Assembly: GCA_003452965.1 (NCBI GenBank)
Contig: DMMW01000063.1
Location: 4,512-27,490, forward strand
Source of the DNA: Elusimicrobiota bacterium
GTDB taxonomy: Bacteria; Elusimicrobiota; UBA8919
DNA: 22,979 nt
Direction of reading: 5' to 3'
This document shows positions 20,448 through 22,979 of the stretch, one piece after another. Every line of letters starts with the position of its first letter. Position 1 is the stretch's first letter. Made by a program: the position numbers and the translations under genes. Under the pieces are notes generated by a model. It was not told where the DNA came from, did no database searches, and saw only the letters and a list, made by a program, of their open reading frames with translations.

Positions 20448-22958
20448 TTATCCTCCCACTACAATATTTAATATTTTCAGAGGCACATATATCGTTTTTA
20501 TTATTTTTTTGTCCAGGATATATTTTTTTATTTTTTCATTGGATTTTGCGAATCCAATTATTTCTTGTTCTGACAACCCGATATTCACGTCTATTTGTCC
20601 GCGTAATTTACCGTTAACCTGGACGGCTATTGTAATTTCATTTTGCTTAAGTTTTTCTTCGCACCAAGTTGGCCATTTTTCCGATATAATTGAATTACTA
20701 TGGTCTAATAATTGCCATATCTCTTCACAAATATGCGGGGCGAACGGACTTAAAAGAATGACTAACGTTTCTATACATATTTTAAAACTTTCATGACTGA
20801 GTGACGATTGTTTTGAGATTAGTTCATTATAAAACTCCATTATTGATGCAATCGCTGTATTGAAATGGAATTCCTTTTGAATATCTATTGTCACTTTTTT
20901 TATGGTAAAGTTCCGTAGTCTTTCTATATCTTTATTAATTTCCCCATCAATTTTACATTCTGCATTTTGAATTTTGCATTGTTTTATGTTTTGTGCCATG
21001 TTCCAAACCTTGTTGATAAATCTAAAACATCCATGCACACCTTCGTCCGACCATTCTAAATCTCTTTCTGGCGGGGATGCGAATAAAATAAATAAACGGG
21101 CAGTATCAGCCCCGTACAGGTCTATCATTTCATCTACTGAAACGACATTTCCTTTGGATTTTGACATTTTAAAACCATCCTTTACGACCATACCCTGACA
21201 TAAAAGATTATTAAAAGGTTCATTGTAATCCAAAAGTTTTAAGTCGCGAAGTGCCTTGGTGTAAAATCTGGAATATAATAGATGCAAAACGGCATGTTCA
21301 ATTCCACCGATATATTGGTCAACCGGCATCCAATAAGACACTTTTTCTTTACTGAAAGGAAACTTGTCTTGTTTAGGATCGCAATATCTTTCAAAATACC
21401 ATGATGAATCTACGAATGTATCCATGGTGTCCGTTTCGCGGCGAGATTCACTGTTGCATTTCGGACACTTGCAATTTATGAAACTTGCTGATTTTGAAAG
21501 TGGATTGCCTTCACCGGTGAATTCCACATCGTTTGGTAGCAATACTGGTAATTCATTCTCCGGGACCGGTACCGCTCCGCATTTTTCGCAATAAATTATT
21601 GGAATTGGAGTTCCCCAGTATCTCTGGCGGGAAATGAGCCAATCCCGTAATTTATAATGCACAACCCTTTTACCTATTTTCTTTTCTTCAACATAATCGG
21701 ATATTTTTATTATTGCTTCTTTTGAATTAATACCGTTAAATTGCTGGGAATTGAGCATTATACCTTCTTCGACGTAGGCAGAAGAAAGTGGTCTGCCATC
21801 TGACGGAGTGTCCGCCCTTTGGGATAGGTCTCTCCCCGTGTTCATCGGGGTTGAGGATTGTGCGATAGATTGCGGCTGGATGACTTCTTTTATTGGTATA
21901 TTATATTTTTTTGCAAATTCAAAATCACGTTGGTCATGTGCTGGTACACACATTATTGCACCTGTCCCGTATTCCATTAAAACAAAATTACCTACATATA
22001 TAGGGATTTCATCCCCTGTTAATGGATTTATTGCATACTTACCCGTAAATATTCCTTCTTTCTCCTTTTCTTCAAGACGGGTAATTCTTTTTTGTATAAC
22101 AATTTTATTTATGAAATCTTTTACTTCTTTTTCTTTTTCGGTATTGTTAACCAGTTCTAAAACAAGCGGATGTTCGGCGGCAAAAGTCATAAAAGTTACG
22201 CCATAAAGTGTATCGGGTCGGGTGGTGAAAATCTCTATTTTTTTACCAGAATCTTTTATCGGGAAATTAACTGAAAGACCTTCGGATTTTCCTATCCAGT
22301 TTCGTTGCATTATTCTTACTCTTTCAGGCCAGCCGGTAAGTTTTTCTATGTCATTTAATAATTCTTCTGCATATTCGGTAATTTTATAGAACCATTGTTC
22401 TAGTTCTTTTACTTCAACTGTGGTCTGACATCTCCAGCATTTACCATCTATAACCTGCTCGTTTGCTAGAACTGTCTGGTCTTTTGGACAGAAATTAGTA
22501 GGAGCTTTTTTTTTGTATGCAAGACCTTTATCGAAAAATTTGGTGAAAATCCATTGATTCCACTTATAATAATCGGGTTTTGCAGTAACCACCATTCTGT
22601 CCCAGTCATATGAAAGTCCAAGTTTCTTTTGCTGTTCCATCATTGTGTTAATGCATTCATCCGTCCATTTTTCTGGATTAATTTTATTTTTTATTGCGGC
22701 ATTTTCGGCAGGAAGTCCAAAGGCGTCATAACCCATAGGATATAAAAGATTATAACCGTTCATTCTGAAGAATCTGGACAGAGTATCACCTATTACATAA
22801 TTTCTGGCATGTCCCATATGCAGTTTTCCGGAAGGATACGGAAACATTTCAAGAAGATAAAACTTTTTTTTATCGGATTTTTCTTCAGTTTTAAAAAGCT
22901 TTTTGTATTCCCAGTACTTCTGCCATTTTTTCTCAACAGTTTTAAAATCGTAAGACAT
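20448..22958 (-). CDS. leuS: Leucyl-tRNA synthetase
   Basis: LeuRS charges tRNA-Leu. The 836-residue class I enzyme has the HIGH motif as HMGH (47-50, in FPYPSGKLHMGHARNYVIGD), the KMSKS motif (597-601), and the CP1 editing domain with TTRPDTLYG (245-253) and AHDQRD (340-345). Cys pairs include CWRC (174, 177) and YCEKC (457, 460). The anticodon-binding domain and the C-terminal VQVNGKLRG segment are intact. Two stretches look inserted: about 363-393 (with TPMNTGRDLSQRADTPSDG, encoded by palindrome-containing DNA) after the editing site, and about 659-673 (with KQCKIQNAECKI, from an A-rich repeat) before the anticodon domain. The ATG at 22956-22958 has no Shine-Dalgarno but a TATAAT ends 6 nt upstream. 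It begins a leuS-lptE-holA operon. Confidence 0.96.
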   Translation of the reverse strand: MSYDFKTVEKKWQKYWEYKKLFKTEEKSDKKKFYLLEMFPYPSGKLHMGHARNYVIGDTLSRFFRMNGYNLLYPMGYDAFGLPAENAAIKNKINPEKWTDECINTMMEQQKKLGLSYDWDRMVVTAKPDYYKWNQWIFTKFFDKGLAYKKKAPTNFCPKDQTVLANEQVIDGKCWRCQTTVEVKELEQWFYKITEYAEELLNDIEKLTGWPERVRIMQRNWIGKSEGLSVNFPIKDSGKKIEIFTTRPDTLYGVTFMTFAAEHPLVLELVNNTEKEKEVKDFINKIVIQKRITRLEEKEKEGIFTGKYAINPLTGDEIPIYVGNFVLMEYGTGAIMCVPAHDQRDFEFAKKYNIPIKEVIQPQSIAQSSTPMNTGRDLSQRADTPSDGRPLSSAYVEEGIMLNSQQFNGINSKEAIIKISDYVEEKKIGKRVVHYKLRDWLISRQRYWGTPIPIIYCEKCGAVPVPENELPVLLPNDVEFTGEGNPLSKSASFINCKCPKCNSESRRETDTMDTFVDSSWYFERYCDPKQDKFPFSKEKVSYWMPVDQYIGGIEHAVLHLLYSRFYTKALRDLKLLDYNEPFNNLLCQGMVVKDGFKMSKSKGNVVSVDEMIDLYGADTARLFILFASPPERDLEWSDEGVHGCFRFINKVWNMAQNIKQCKIQNAECKIDGEINKDIERLRNFTIKKVTIDIQKEFHFNTAIASIMEFYNELISKQSSLSHESFKICIETLVILLSPFAPHICEEIWQLLDHSNSIISEKWPTWCEEKLKQNEITIAVQVNGKLRGQIDVNIGLSEQEIIGFAKSNEKIKKYILDKKIIKTIYVPLKILNIVVGG
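20962..21006. repeat. A-rich repeat-like insertion in leuS
   Basis: The region reads on the minus strand as repeated words of the type TGCAAAATTCAAAATGCAGAA and encodes KQCKIQNAECKI. Neighbouring LeuRS sequences do not have this segment in my recollection of the family. It resembles low-complexity repeats inserted in frame in other uncultivated bacteria. Confidence 0.5.
21780..21872. repeat. Palindrome-containing insertion in leuS
   Basis: CCCCG (21834-21838) and CGGGG (21846-21850) form a 5-bp stem with a 7-nt loop. The block around it (21780-21872) encodes the extra 363-393 segment of LeuRS and is GC-richer than the gene around it. Confidence 0.5.
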
Positions 22959-22964
22959 AAACAG

Positions 22965-22970
22965 ATTATA
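22965..22970 (-). promoter_or_regulatory. Possible -10 box of leuS
   Basis: A perfect minus-strand TATAAT ends 6 nt before the leuS ATG. The start would fall on or next to that ATG, giving a leaderless mRNA. The -35 region is outside the window. Confidence 0.4.
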
Positions 22971-22979
22971 TATAATTAA

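Overview
The window is AT-rich (about one third GC by eye) bacterial chromosome from a Gram-negative, double-membraned organism. Evidence for an outer membrane is a Pal/CpoB/TolA-like/TolB cell-envelope operon, apolipoprotein N-acyltransferase (Lnt), an LptE-like lipoprotein and a PorV-type beta-barrel. The PorV and FlgD-like Ig domains, the CsgG-like domain and the many small palindromic repeats resemble uncultivated lineages such as Elusimicrobiota or Omnitrophota. That placement is a guess: no rRNA gene is present. Nearly everything is on the minus strand; the only convincing plus-strand gene is rpsT. No mobile element, prophage or CRISPR array is visible.

Layout, left to right: (1) 41-3277, Tol-Pal operon, transcribed pal, cpoB, tolA/tonB-like, tolB from a strong promoter at 3314-3341. 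(2) 3290-3749, tRNA-Pro(UGG) with encoded CCA, surrounded by repeats. (3) lnt, then a repeat-rich spacer. (4) secA with yjbQ directly behind it; a 37-codon hydrophobic leader ORF lies just upstream of secA. (5) csp cold-shock gene with its own promoter and terminator. (6) 9074-14472, four envelope genes: a FlgD/CARDB secreted protein, a PorV-CsgG fusion, a TlpA-metallophosphatase fusion and a DUF1573-thioredoxin-CcdA fusion. The last two overlap by ATGA and look like a periplasmic thiol-redox relay. (7) 14592-18500, murJ, uvrC and ogt, with uvrC fused in frame to a lytic transglycosylase. (8) rpsT on the plus strand. (9) leuS, lptE and holA, transcribed towards rpsT and overlapping its 3' end.

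Functionally the window is dominated by envelope biogenesis (Tol-Pal, Lnt, SecA, MurJ, LptE, disulfide handling) plus housekeeping genes (leuS, holA, rpsT, uvrC, ogt, csp). The most unusual items are the UvrC-lytic transglycosylase fusion, which has lost the UvrC C-terminal helix-hairpin-helix domain; the leader ORF before secA; the redox gene pair; and palindromic or low-complexity insertions inside the coding sequences of lnt, leuS and probably secA. Several genes lack a Shine-Dalgarno sequence and have promoter -10 boxes positioned for leaderless transcripts (rpsT, leuS, the secA leader ORF).
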